This document shows, one piece after another, positions 17,772 through 26,478 of a stretch of DNA of 64,000 bases. The translations under genes and the position numbers were made by a program. A model generated the notes under the pieces. That model was not told the origin of the DNA. It did not search any database and saw nothing but the letters and a program-made list of their open reading frames with translations. Positions within the stretch are counted from its first letter, which is position 1. Each line of letters starts with the position of its first letter. The DNA comes from Mucilaginibacter gossypii (GTDB lineage Bacteria; Bacteroidota; Bacteroidia; Sphingobacteriales; Sphingobacteriaceae), in assembly GCF_900100945.1 (NCBI RefSeq), contig NZ_FNCG01000002.1, positions 229,940 through 293,939 on the forward strand. Reading direction: 5' to 3'.

Positions 17772-18467
17772 TTACAACTCATCATCCTGAGTTAAAAGAA
17801 AAAGTTTATCATGATTGATAATACTGATCTTTTTGCCATTTGTGCTAATCAGTTTTTCCTGTAACAACTCGTTAACTACCCTGAAAACGGTTTCGTAAGT
17901 GGCGCCGGCGTATGAGGCCAGGTCCTGCCGGGTAAGTTCTACATCAATATGGCCTTCCGGGTTTGTACCAAACTGATTTTTGAGGCTTATGAGTGCCTGG
18001 GCAACGCGGCCCTTTACCGGCATATGCGCGAGATTACGCATTTTGCGTTCAGCCTCCTGCAGTTCGTCGGCAAAAAATAACATTAGCTGGTAGGTAAACT
18101 GAGGGTTTACTTTTAAAGTAGCTTCAAAAAACTCCATATCAATGTAGCATATAATACCTGCTTCCAACGCTGTTGCCGAAATAGGGTAGTGGGTGGCATG
18201 TTTACCCAACACACGGTGACCAAAAATGGCACCCTTATTGGCAAAGCGAATAATAAGTTCTTTATCCGGCCCCCATTTTTTATGAACTTTTACATTGCCT
18301 TCATAAACAAAGTAAATTCCTTTCACCGGGTCGCCTTCACTGAAAATAACCTGTCCTTTTTTTACATTAAAGTTTTTTTTGTTGGCTGCAATTGCAGGCA
18401 GCCACTCTTTTATACAGCCCTTACATAAAAGACAGGTTTGATTATCGCACTGGATATTTCTTTTCAT
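17772..18467 (-). CDS. Crp/Fnr-family regulator with N-terminal cysteine cluster (FNR-like)
   Basis: A 231-residue regulator with an effector beta-roll (about 30-140; FSEGDPVKGIYFVYEG), a dimer helix and a winged-helix domain (LTRQDLASYAGATYETVFR). The N terminus carries C7-x4-C12-x2-C15-x2-C18, and another cysteine, C107, lies in the beta-roll. FNR binds an oxygen-labile [4Fe-4S] cluster with three N-terminal cysteines and one in the beta-roll, so a similar cofactor is plausible, though the spacing differs from E. coli FNR. It is monocistronic. Upstream, at 18475, TTGATCAA followed by GTCAA gives Crp/Fnr-like half-sites at non-standard spacing, hinting at autoregulation. Confidence 0.92.
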   Translation of the reverse strand: MKRNIQCDNQTCLLCKGCIKEWLPAIAANKKNFNVKKGQVIFSEGDPVKGIYFVYEGNVKVHKKWGPDKELIIRFANKGAIFGHRVLGKHATHYPISATALEAGIICYIDMEFFEATLKVNPQFTYQLMLFFADELQEAERKMRNLAHMPVKGRVAQALISLKNQFGTNPEGHIDVELTRQDLASYAGATYETVFRVVNELLQEKLISTNGKKISIINHDKLFLLTQDDEL

Positions 18468-18737
18468 TCAAATCTTGATCAATCAGTCAACGTTTTGTTG
18501 TAAAAATATCAATGAAAATTGTATTTTTTATCAAAACAATGAATTTTAATTGATGAATTTTTCTATAATTATTGGTTTATATGATTTTAACAATGATAAA
18601 TCATGTTTTTTGTTAAGCGAAAAGATTAATTATGCTTTTTAAGGTTTGTTTTAAGCGTTTATTTTGTGTGTTTATTAATAAACGGAATCTTGTTTTAAGG
18701 GGATGTGCAAAATGCGATGGCTAATTTTAAAAAAGCC

Positions 18738-19385
18738 TCATATTATCCCATTCTTTACAGCAAACATTACCAGCCCTGCGGTATTTCGTACGCCCACCTT
18801 ATCTATCAGGCGCTGCCTGATCCCTTCAACCGAGCGCGGACTAAGGAATAGTTGTTTGCCCATTTCATTGGCAGTTTTTTCGGCACAAATTAATTTCAGT
18901 ACATCCTGTTCCCGTTCGGTGAGTTCAACGCCTTCTTTAAAGGATGGTTTGATATTACCTTTTATCACCAATTTCTTTAAAAGTGCGTTGCTTACTATAT
19001 TGTTAAAGTAATAGCCTGTTTCGTGTACCGAATATATCGCTTTCCTGATTTCTTCAGCTTCTGCGTTCTTTAGCAGATACCCGTTGGCGCCAATCTCCAT
19101 TAAATGAATTACGAACTTTTCGTCATCGTACATCGTCACCACTAAAATTTTCATATCAGGATACTTCTTTTTAATGTGTTTGGTAGCTTCCATGCCATCC
19201 ATAACAGGCATTTTAAGGTCCATGATAATTACATCGGGCATATTGGTTTCAATGCCTTTTATCAGGTCTTCACCATCGCCGGCCTCAAGCATTACTTCCA
19301 GGTTCTCATCCTGGGTAAGTCCAATTTTGAGGCCGTCCCTGTATATGGTATAATCATCGGCTATGGCAATTTTAATAGGTTTCAT
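18738..19385 (-). CDS. NarL/FixJ-type response regulator
   Basis: A 215-residue response regulator: receiver at 1-120 with D10/D11, phospho-acceptor D56 (VIIMDLKMP) and the usual Thr/Lys switch residues, then a LuxR-type helix-turn-helix (LTEREQDVLKLICAEKTANE; SPRSVEGIRQRLIDKVG) at the C terminus. It is the last gene of a four-gene minus-strand operon, 26 bp after its cognate kinase gene. Targets are unknown; the operon's own promoter region at 21440-21850, shared with the PixA-like gene, is the first place to look. Confidence 0.95.
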   Translation of the reverse strand: MKPIKIAIADDYTIYRDGLKIGLTQDENLEVMLEAGDGEDLIKGIETNMPDVIIMDLKMPVMDGMEATKHIKKKYPDMKILVVTMYDDEKFVIHLMEIGANGYLLKNAEAEEIRKAIYSVHETGYYFNNIVSNALLKKLVIKGNIKPSFKEGVELTEREQDVLKLICAEKTANEMGKQLFLSPRSVEGIRQRLIDKVGVRNTAGLVMFAVKNGII

Positions 19386-19411
19386 CGCCTTATTTTTGAT
19401 TGTTATAATGG

Positions 19412-20218
19412 TTAAATAGTAATCGTTCGGGGGATGCTGATATTAATGTAGTATCCCTCGGGCTTGTGATTGAATGATACCTCGCCTTTCAGCAAAATGA
19501 TGCGGGTTTGGATAGCTTTGAGGCCAAGGCCCTGTTTATTAAACTTCAGTTCTTCATATTGTGCATGGCTAAGCCCCTTCCCATTATGAAAAATACTAAT
19601 GTTTAAAGCATCGTGGTTATAAGTTGATGTGATATGTATTTTTTTAGGTCTGGCATGTTTAAGTATATTGTTCATTAACTCCTGCACCATGCGGTATATG
19701 CTAATATCATTTTCATTAGCCTGGGTTGTATATGAATCATCAAGATCGGTGGTAATAAATATGAGGTCGTTATTTGTTATTTTCTCAACAAAATGCCTGA
19801 TTGCTTCATTTAGCCCGAACTCTTTCAGAATACTGGAGTGCAAATTGTGCGAAATACCACGCACCTGTTTAATGGCCATGTCAAGCAGCTCCTGTCCTTT
19901 TTCATACCTCGGCTCATTGTTTTTATCAATAACGTTGATCTTTACTCCTTGTAGATGCAGCTTTGATGCCGATAAAATGGCGCCCACTTCATCATGCAGC
20001 TCTTCGGCAATACGATGACGTTCAGTTTCTTCACTGCGCACAGCTGCCTCTATCAACTGGTTTTGCTGGGTTTGATGCAGCCTTTGTATTTTTTGCTGAT
20101 ACTGGTATTTCTTACGCTGAAAAAATATAAAAATGAGCAATATACTTGCGAATAAGGAAAGCATAACCGCAATGCCCATAAAGAGCAGGAGCCTGATATC
20201 ATCATTCGTTTGTTTCAT
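19412..20218 (-). CDS. NarX/DesK-type sensor histidine kinase (HisKA_3), minimal
   Basis: A 268-residue kinase with one membrane helix (about 9-33), a coiled coil, a HisKA_3 dimerisation domain with H75 in RIAEELHDEVGA, and a HATPase_c domain (MVQELMNNILKHA, GLGLKAIQTR). It has no sensory domain of its own. Its start overlaps the 3' end of the upstream multi-pass membrane protein gene by 17 bp, so that protein may act as the detached sensor. The downstream NarL-type regulator is its expected phosphorylation partner. Confidence 0.94.
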   Translation of the reverse strand: MKQTNDDIRLLLFMGIAVMLSLFASILLIFIFFQRKKYQYQQKIQRLHQTQQNQLIEAAVRSEETERHRIAEELHDEVGAILSASKLHLQGVKINVIDKNNEPRYEKGQELLDMAIKQVRGISHNLHSSILKEFGLNEAIRHFVEKITNNDLIFITTDLDDSYTTQANENDISIYRMVQELMNNILKHARPKKIHITSTYNHDALNISIFHNGKGLSHAQYEELKFNKQGLGLKAIQTRIILLKGEVSFNHKPEGYYINISIPRTITI

Positions 20219-20867
20219 ATAACCCTTTCGCTATAAATACACATAAAATGGTATACGTGAAATTGTGGATGTTCCACAGGTTTATGGCAAAATTGTGCAG
20301 GCGTATTGTGAGTTCATTGTATAACAAAAAAATAAAAAAATTTACAGTGTAGTAAATACCCAGGCCGGTTACTATCCAAAAGTCGGGCTGTTTCTTACCG
20401 GGTTCTTCATCGTCGGTTATTTTAAACAGGTAATACTGCATACAATAAAACATCATAATTACCGCCTCAAATGATAGTAATCTGCTGCTCAATTGTCCGT
20501 AATCAAAAAAATTTTGATAAAAGCTGAAATTGATAAGTACAAACCCTAAAAAAATATAAGGCGCTATCCTTTTTGTTTTGGACAAAAACTGCTGGTTTAA
20601 CTTTATAAAAAAAGAGCTAAATAATAACACCCTGATTATGGAGTGTATATTATACAGATAATTATTGGTGTTGTATGGATGCGGTAAAATGGTTTTAAGC
20701 TTCCATATGGCGTCAATAGTTACATTAATTGCCAGCGCTGTCCATAAATATATAACAACAGGTTTGTTAAAAGCAGGTTGTTTTTTCTTCAAACAAAGAA
20801 TGGCCAGGGGAATGAGCAACGCCCAAACCTCCGACCAGTCAGATATACCTTTCATTAGCTGTTCCAC
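20202..20867 (-). CDS. Hypothetical multi-pass membrane protein in a two-component operon
   Basis: A 221-residue hydrophobic protein with about six or seven predicted membrane segments and short polar loops. I recognise no named family. It overlaps the kinase gene by 17 bp and follows a lipoprotein gene by 23 bp. Because the kinase lacks an input domain, this protein is a reasonable candidate for the membrane sensor, much as 7TM input modules work when fused. The start may be the ATG at 20867 or the one at 20855. Confidence 0.8.
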   Translation of the reverse strand: MEQLMKGISDWSEVWALLIPLAILCLKKKQPAFNKPVVIYLWTALAINVTIDAIWKLKTILPHPYNTNNYLYNIHSIIRVLLFSSFFIKLNQQFLSKTKRIAPYIFLGFVLINFSFYQNFFDYGQLSSRLLSFEAVIMMFYCMQYYLFKITDDEEPGKKQPDFWIVTGLGIYYTVNFFIFLLYNELTIRLHNFAINLWNIHNFTYTILCVFIAKGLYETNE

Positions 20868-20890
20868 TTTGCAGCAGTTTTGTAACGCTA

Positions 20891-21439
20891 TTACATTTTT
20901 GCCGGAGGTGATGGATTTGAATCAACATTCCCGGTGTCTGAGTCGCGGTAATCAATAGGTACACCGTTTTTTATAAGGCTGATGGCGTATACAAGGTGCT
21001 GGTTGGAAGCTATGATCTTAGGAGTAAAAACCAGGAAGTCATAATCACGTTTTTTTCCGCTATCGGTTGAGATAATTGCCATAATAGCTTTTTTGGTTAG
21101 ATACGTATTGCCTAAAACCACCGGGCCGGTTAAGTTAACCAGTGTATCTTTTGTAATAGCCAGTGTATCGGGATGCATGGGGTTAAGATAGCCTCCGGCT
21201 GTATCCAGAATATATGATACGAGCTGATATGGCTTTTTAACATCATCAACTTGGGGGCTGTAAAACTGAAAAACAAAATTGTCAGTTTTGGCCGAGTCGA
21301 GCCAGTGATTAACCTGTGTAGCGGTGTACTTTACCTGGGCAAATTTGCTAGCCTGCCTGCATGAAGTCATGGCAAAAAACAAGCAAATAGTAATCGCGGC
21401 AGCGATCGGTCTGAATAAGTTAAAAGGTCGTTTTTTCAT
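20891..21439 (-). CDS. Hypothetical lipoprotein heading the two-component operon
   Basis: A 182-residue lipoprotein: a signal peptide with a lipobox ending at C27 (FAMTSC). The mature part has a mixed alpha/beta look without a motif I know, and it ends in a proline/serine-rich tail. As first gene of the operon with a multi-pass membrane protein, a kinase and a regulator, it may bind the periplasmic signal or report envelope state. That role is inference from gene order. Confidence 0.8.
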   Translation of the reverse strand: MKKRPFNLFRPIAAAITICLFFAMTSCRQASKFAQVKYTATQVNHWLDSAKTDNFVFQFYSPQVDDVKKPYQLVSYILDTAGGYLNPMHPDTLAITKDTLVNLTGPVVLGNTYLTKKAIMAIISTDSGKKRDYDFLVFTPKIIASNQHLVYAISLIKNGVPIDYRDSDTGNVDSNPSPPAKM

Positions 21440-21850
21440 GATATAATAGGTTTAATATGCAGGTAATATAGTTGTATTATTTGTATTTTATGTTGGTAAT
21501 AATAAATTATATAAGTGAGAAATTATTTATACTACTGTGAAAAAATTTCTCACTAATTATTTATTGTTCGCTTCGTTTTCTGCTGATTTTCCTATACCGC
21601 AAAGTTAGTAGGTGTGAAATAGTGTGAAAGGGTGTTTTTATGGTTTGTATACGTATAAATACTTATTTTTTTTATTCGGTATTTTTTCTCTAATAAGCCT
21701 GTTTAAATAAGCGGAGGTTTGTATTGTGATAAGCGAATAAGAAAAACCGGTTAAGAAGCGCCTCGGTTCTGTTCGCTCTGATCAAAGGAGCTAACCCGAA
21801 AATCCTTTAAAGAGTAGGGACATTTATTTATCCTAATAACCTTTTTAGTC
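21440..21850. other. Divergent AT-rich intergenic region
   Basis: 411 bp between the lipoprotein/kinase operon (minus) and the PixA-like gene (plus). It is AT-rich, has an 11-bp inverted repeat at 21514-21554, and a TGTGAAA direct repeat near 21612-21630. No ORF longer than a few codons is convincing. Both flanking promoters must lie here. Confidence 0.6.
21514..21554. promoter_or_regulatory. Inverted repeat, candidate operator
   Basis: AGTGAGAAATT and AATTTCTCACT form a perfect 11-bp inverted repeat separated by 19 bp, 75 bp upstream of the lipoprotein/kinase operon start. No T-run follows on either strand that would mark a terminator. It may be a binding site for the NarL-type regulator. 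Confidence 0.4.
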
Positions 21851-22399
21851 ATGGCAATTAACAGTGAATTTGTCTCCACCTCGCAGGAGATCATCAACAT
21901 CCAGGTAGTTATTGATACCGATGCAATTACTACCGATTATCCAAACCCAAGTCAGGATCCTAACAATCCAACAGGTTTGCCGCATAACTATATGTATATG
22001 GTTGCTACCCGCGGTAATACCATGACCGGATCTGGCGGCGCCGACCTTAACATCAAAGCTGATGTAGGTGATGTTATACGCTGGTATGCAGTATCAGAGT
22101 ACGGTAACTTTGATTCGGCTGTAGTTATTTACAAGTTAGCATGGTATGCGCAGGATGTAGTATTTGATGGTGAAACTTTCAATGTATATACGCGCACAGG
22201 CATTTTGCCAATTAATGGTACCGCTATTCCGGTTGGCTTTTCTACTCAAAATTTTTGGTTTAACCAGGCTACTGTAATTAGCAAAGGCACCGAACAATAC
22301 AACGTGCAGTTTGCACTTTATGTGCGCCAGCGGGGCGTTGATAATCCGGTATTATTTGGTTACTATTACTGGGACCCAACCGTTACCGTACAAAGCTAA
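21851..22399 (+). CDS. AidA/PixA-family inclusion body protein
   Basis: A 182-residue cytoplasmic protein without signal peptide. It matches the PixA/AidA family: the INIQVVIDTDAITTDYPNPS opening, DPNNPTGLPHNYMYMVA, a GxGGADLNIKADVGDVIRW central strand, and a C-terminal FGYYYWDP. PixA forms methionine-rich crystalline inclusions in Xenorhabdus, and AidA is quorum-regulated in Burkholderia and Ralstonia; the molecular function is not established. This copy is not conspicuously Met-rich. It has its own upstream region divergent from a two-component operon and is followed by a hairpin. Family call is strong, role unknown. Confidence 0.85.
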   Translation: MAINSEFVSTSQEIINIQVVIDTDAITTDYPNPSQDPNNPTGLPHNYMYMVATRGNTMTGSGGADLNIKADVGDVIRWYAVSEYGNFDSAVVIYKLAWYAQDVVFDGETFNVYTRTGILPINGTAIPVGFSTQNFWFNQATVISKGTEQYNVQFALYVRQRGVDNPVLFGYYYWDPTVTVQS

Positions 22400-22425
22400 T
22401 CCAGCTTAAACCCGAATTAAAAGAA

Positions 22426-22472
22426 CAGGCACAAGCCCGGTTTATCATCAAATGATACCAGACTTGTGCCTG
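22426..22472 (+). terminator. Hairpin after the PixA-like gene
   Basis: A perfect 10-bp stem CAGGCACAAG/CTTGTGCCTG with a 27-nt loop lies 27 bp after the stop. The following ATTTCCATT is a weak T-tract, so the hairpin may act as a terminator for converging genes on either strand. Confidence 0.55.
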
Positions 22473-22500
22473 ATTTCCATTAAACGGCTTTAAAGCTTTT

Positions 22501-23661
22501 TTATTTGGTTTTACCACTACCTCCTTTACTGTCATCTCCCTCGGGTTGGTCGGTTGGTTTTTCATTTCCAACGGTAGTTGAATCATGTTGCTCTGTTGGC
22601 TGGTCTTTGGTTGGTTCGGTAGCCTTTAACCCGGCATAAGTGCCAGCACTGATACCCATCATCAGCAATATATTGTTATCAAAATCGGGAAGTAGATTTG
22701 ATGATACGGTTTTTTGTATAAAAATTAGCCCGAACAGGATATTGAACAGCACGTTTTGAAGGCGCTGGATATTGATGCTGGTCCTGTCAGATAGGATATC
22801 GTGAAAAAAGCCTTCACTATGTGCTTTAGGATCAATCTCCGTTTTGGTTTTTTGGTCATTTTCGATAACCTTGCCCGTAGCCATAGTTGCAGCGCTAATG
22901 CCCAGGATAGCCAGCAGTGAGCCTGGGATATCAGGAAGTGCCCCCGTTTCATTACATATATACAGGTAGGTGACCGAAAAAATGACCGTCCAATAAAGAA
23001 GTTGTGTGCGGCTCAGACTGTAGTATAAATTGCTGTCATCTTTTAAAATATTGTTTTTTAAGCCCATAGCCAGGAAGCCGGCCATAATAGCGGCCATTAT
23101 CCATACCCAAACCCGGTTTATTTTCTGTTTAACCTCAAGTTGTGTTTTTATTAATCCTTTGGTTATGTAGCCACCTGAATAGCCCACCGAAAAATAAACC
23201 GGGATGCGGGCTTTATCGATGGATTTGCTGGCTAAAAACTGTACGGCCAGGTTCTGTACCGACTCGTCTATTTTGAAATACACGATCTTTTCGTAGTCGT
23301 TATTACTCCAAAAAGCAGTTTCTCCTACTTTGATATCGTCAACATACAGGGTTTTGAACGAATCGATTGGGAGTGTGGTTTTGAGCCTGATAGCGATGAT
23401 CTCATTTAACCTGGCCGAATCTTTTCTTCCGCTTAGGTTGTAAATATTTAATATAGAATCAGGAAGAAGGGCTTTAGTTACTGAATCTTTTTTAACCCTG
23501 TTATTTTTTACACTATCGGGGTTTGCAGGCTGAGCATGAACTGCTTCAGAGAAAGCAAGAATAAAAAAAACAGCTGTAAATAGTTTAAAAACTTGTTTTT
23601 TTAAACAGGGGTTTAGTAACAGCAGTGAAGCTATTACAGCTAAGCATAACAGGAAGGCCAT
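22501..23661 (-). CDS. Uncharacterised membrane protein with duplicated LL-x3-GIS-x2-T module
   Basis: A 386-residue protein. An N-terminal hydrophobic stretch (about 1-43, ending VHAQ) may be a signal anchor; residues 45-180 are soluble. The C-terminal half has two related blocks: YSLSRTQLLYWT ... LLAILGISAATMATG (about 214-263) and INIQRLQNVLFNI ... ILLMMGISAGTYAGL (about 296-345), each a pair of membrane helices. I recognise this as a widespread but unnamed family with a GFxxDxLSD linker, here GFFHDILSD at 284-292. The tail (350-386) is polar and low complexity. It converges on the PixA-like gene. No function is known to me. Confidence 0.8.
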   Translation of the reverse strand: MAFLLCLAVIASLLLLNPCLKKQVFKLFTAVFFILAFSEAVHAQPANPDSVKNNRVKKDSVTKALLPDSILNIYNLSGRKDSARLNEIIAIRLKTTLPIDSFKTLYVDDIKVGETAFWSNNDYEKIVYFKIDESVQNLAVQFLASKSIDKARIPVYFSVGYSGGYITKGLIKTQLEVKQKINRVWVWIMAAIMAGFLAMGLKNNILKDDSNLYYSLSRTQLLYWTVIFSVTYLYICNETGALPDIPGSLLAILGISAATMATGKVIENDQKTKTEIDPKAHSEGFFHDILSDRTSINIQRLQNVLFNILFGLIFIQKTVSSNLLPDFDNNILLMMGISAGTYAGLKATEPTKDQPTEQHDSTTVGNEKPTDQPEGDDSKGGSGKTK

Positions 23662-23975
23662 CGGTTTAATAATTGTTGCCTACTCTTTGATCCCTTTTTC
23701 GGCACACAGGTATTACTGGTAATCAAATTTAAATTAATTGCTGAACAAAATGAATACCTAATATCAGGTATTTTTATTTTTAATTAATTGGTAATAAGTT
23801 AATTGCAGTATTGTTGGCTGCTTTTTATTAATAGTGATTTTTAATGTAAAATCCCCGCTATTGTATAAAATCGGCAACAAAAGGTTAATATATCATTATA
23901 CTGAGCCCTTGTCACAGAGGTATTTTTAGCCGTGCAAATATCTTGTTGCATATTACCGGTTAATCTATTATCCTG
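23662..23975. other. Non-coding region upstream of the GH9 gene
   Basis: 314 bp of AT-rich sequence between divergent genes. It holds a small hairpin at 23753-23772 (AATACCT/AGGTATT, 6-nt loop) followed by TTTATTTTT, which looks like a terminator on the plus strand although no plus-strand gene ends nearby, and several TTAATTG copies. No ORF is supported. Confidence 0.5.
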
Positions 23976-26474
23976 ATGAGATCTAAATTTACCTTCACCG
24001 CGATTATTGCTGCCTGTTGTTTACTGCCCTGTTTTTTGTATGCACAGGTTAAGCCTGCTGCAAACTTAATGAAGCTTAACGCACAGGAATATCTTGAATA
24101 TAATGGCATAAACGTAATGCTTGCCCATGATTTTTACCCTGAGGGGCACCAGGGTGGGGTAGGCATTATTCAAAACGGACAGCGTGTAGCTACCAATGGT
24201 GATATCAGGCTGGAGCCTACGCCGGGTCAATGGTCGCCTATACCCAAAGTAGGTAAGCGTGTGGTTAATAAAGCTACCGGCGAAGTAAGCGTACGTATGG
24301 AGTTCCCCAACCCTGATATGAACCGCCATGGTTTTAACCCTATTATCTATCCGGATCTGAATTTTGCTTATAATATTCGGGTGGTCCCTGCAGGAAAGGC
24401 GTTCAGGATCATTGTTGATTTGGATAAGCCATTGCCCGATAATTGGATAGGTAAAGTAGGTTTTAACCTGGAGTTATTCCCGGGGATTTTGTTTGGCAAA
24501 TCTTATTACATGGATAAGCAATTTGGCATATTCCCTCAACAGGCCGACGGACAAACTTATATCGACAAAGAAGGTGAAACCCAGGTTATGCCCATGGCCG
24601 AAGGCAGAAAGCTCACTATTACGCCCGAAACCGATTTGCAGCGCATGACTATCGAAAACCTTTTGGGCGGCAGCCTGCAATTGTTAGATGGCCGGGCCAA
24701 GCATAACAATGGCTGGTTTGTAGTACGTTCGTTAGTGGCTAAAGGCGCGTCAAAAGATGCTGTAGAATGGTTGATAACTCCAAATGCTGTAGAGGGCTGG
24801 CAATCGCAACCGGTAGTGCAGGTATCGCAGGTAGGCTATCATCCCGCGCAGCAAAAAATTGCAGTAATTGAACTGGATAAAAATGATAAAAGAGTATTGC
24901 CGGTTTCGCTGATGAGGATAAATGAAAACGGCGGACTAATAACCGCTTTGAAAGCTACACCCACCATTTGGGGAGATTTTTTAAGGTATCATTACCTGCA
25001 ATTTGATTTTACAAAGATCACCACACCGGGTATGTACTTGGTGAAATATGGCAATTATCAAACGGAGCCATTCCAGATCAGCACTGATGTATTTAGAAAC
25101 GATGTATGGCAGCCAACGCTTTCATATTTCCTGCCTATACAGATGTGCCATATGCGTGTTAACGAAAAATACCGCGTATGGCATGGCTTATGCCATATGG
25201 ATGATGCCCGAATGGCGCCGGTTGATTCCAACCATTTCGACGGCTATATTCAGGGGCATAGTACACTCAATAAATATAAACCGGGCGATAACGTGCCATT
25301 TCTCGACCGCGGTGCATGGCATGATGCCGGGGATTTTGACCTGCGGGTTGAATCGCAGGCAGAAACGGTACATGGGCTTACATTAGCTTATGAGGCTTTC
25401 GACGTAAGATATGATAACACAACTATCGACCAAAAGAACCACATCGTTGAAATTCACCAGCCCGATGGCAAGCCGGATATGCTGCAACAGATTGAGCACG
25501 GTTTATTAGCCATTACAGGAGGCTACCAGGCCTTGGGACGTTTTTACCGTGGAGTTATTGAGCCAACTATCAGGCAGTACACCATTTTGGGTGATGCCGC
25601 CAATATCACCGATAACACACCTTTTGTAACCAATGCTTCAAATATTAACCCTGTATTGAAAACTCCCGCGGCGGCTGATGACCGCTGGGTGTTTACGGAG
25701 GAAAACCCTGGCCGTTCGTTAGAAACAGCCGCCGCCTTGGCTGCTGCAAGCCGTGTAATGAAGGGATATAATGATACACTTGCTACGCAATGCCTGCAAA
25801 TAGCACAGGAAGTTTGGAAAAACACACCTGACCAGACTTTGCGCCATCGGGTTGCTTTGGCGGTAGAATTACTCATCGCCACAAAAGATAAAACCTATGC
25901 CGATTACCTGGTAAACAATACCGATGCGATAGCCAATAGTATTGATAATACCGGCTGGCTGGTTGGCCGCACCATGGGGTTGATCAATGATGCAAATTAT
26001 CATGATAAAATAACCGAAGCAGTAAAAAAACTATATGCTCAAATTCAGCAGCAGGGAACTAAAACCCCTTATGGAGTTCCGTATGAACCCAATATTTGGG
26101 GAGCGGGGTGGGGTATCCAGAATTTTGGTTATAAACAATACTTTTTATACTCCGGTTTTCCGTCTGTTTTTAGCGACACCTATATGCTGCACGCCATTGA
26201 TTTTGTGCTGGGCTGCCATCCAGGTTATAATACAGCTTCGTTTGTATCGGGCGTAGGTTCAAAATCAATGACAACAGCCTACGGCTTTAACCGGGCCGAC
26301 CGCTCATATATTCCCGGTGGTATTACCTCCGGCACGGCGCTTATCCGGCCTGATTTTCCCGAACTGCTTAACTGGCCTTACCTATGGCAACAGGGCGAAT
26401 ACGTTTTGGGCGGTGGCACAACCGACTACCTGTTTTTAGTTTTAGCGGCCGATCATGTTTTAAATAAAAAGTAA
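23976..26474 (+). CDS. Secreted glycoside hydrolase family 9 (endoglucanase-like)
   Basis: An 832-residue secreted enzyme for beta-glucan hydrolysis. A signal peptide (about 1-23, YAQ) is followed by an extra N-terminal region (about 25-280) not typical of short cellulases, a CelD_N-like Ig domain (VVQVSQVGYHPAQQKIAVIE onward, about 285-375), and the (alpha/alpha)6 GH9 domain. The catalytic motif is GAWHDAGDFD, with D450 and D453 in the DAGD positions; the C-terminal proton donor is E808 in QQGEYVLGG, preceded by GFNRADRSYIPGG. All three acids are therefore present. Only 4 bp separate it from the epimerase gene, so the pair is an operon. Cellulose, mixed-linked glucan or chitosan-type substrates are possible. 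Confidence 0.92.
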   Translation: MRSKFTFTAIIAACCLLPCFLYAQVKPAANLMKLNAQEYLEYNGINVMLAHDFYPEGHQGGVGIIQNGQRVATNGDIRLEPTPGQWSPIPKVGKRVVNKATGEVSVRMEFPNPDMNRHGFNPIIYPDLNFAYNIRVVPAGKAFRIIVDLDKPLPDNWIGKVGFNLELFPGILFGKSYYMDKQFGIFPQQADGQTYIDKEGETQVMPMAEGRKLTITPETDLQRMTIENLLGGSLQLLDGRAKHNNGWFVVRSLVAKGASKDAVEWLITPNAVEGWQSQPVVQVSQVGYHPAQQKIAVIELDKNDKRVLPVSLMRINENGGLITALKATPTIWGDFLRYHYLQFDFTKITTPGMYLVKYGNYQTEPFQISTDVFRNDVWQPTLSYFLPIQMCHMRVNEKYRVWHGLCHMDDARMAPVDSNHFDGYIQGHSTLNKYKPGDNVPFLDRGAWHDAGDFDLRVESQAETVHGLTLAYEAFDVRYDNTTIDQKNHIVEIHQPDGKPDMLQQIEHGLLAITGGYQALGRFYRGVIEPTIRQYTILGDAANITDNTPFVTNASNINPVLKTPAAADDRWVFTEENPGRSLETAAALAAASRVMKGYNDTLATQCLQIAQEVWKNTPDQTLRHRVALAVELLIATKDKTYADYLVNNTDAIANSIDNTGWLVGRTMGLINDANYHDKITEAVKKLYAQIQQQGTKTPYGVPYEPNIWGAGWGIQNFGYKQYFLYSGFPSVFSDTYMLHAIDFVLGCHPGYNTASFVSGVGSKSMTTAYGFNRADRSYIPGGITSGTALIRPDFPELLNWPYLWQQGEYVLGGGTTDYLFLVLAADHVLNKK

Positions 26475-26478
26475 GCTT

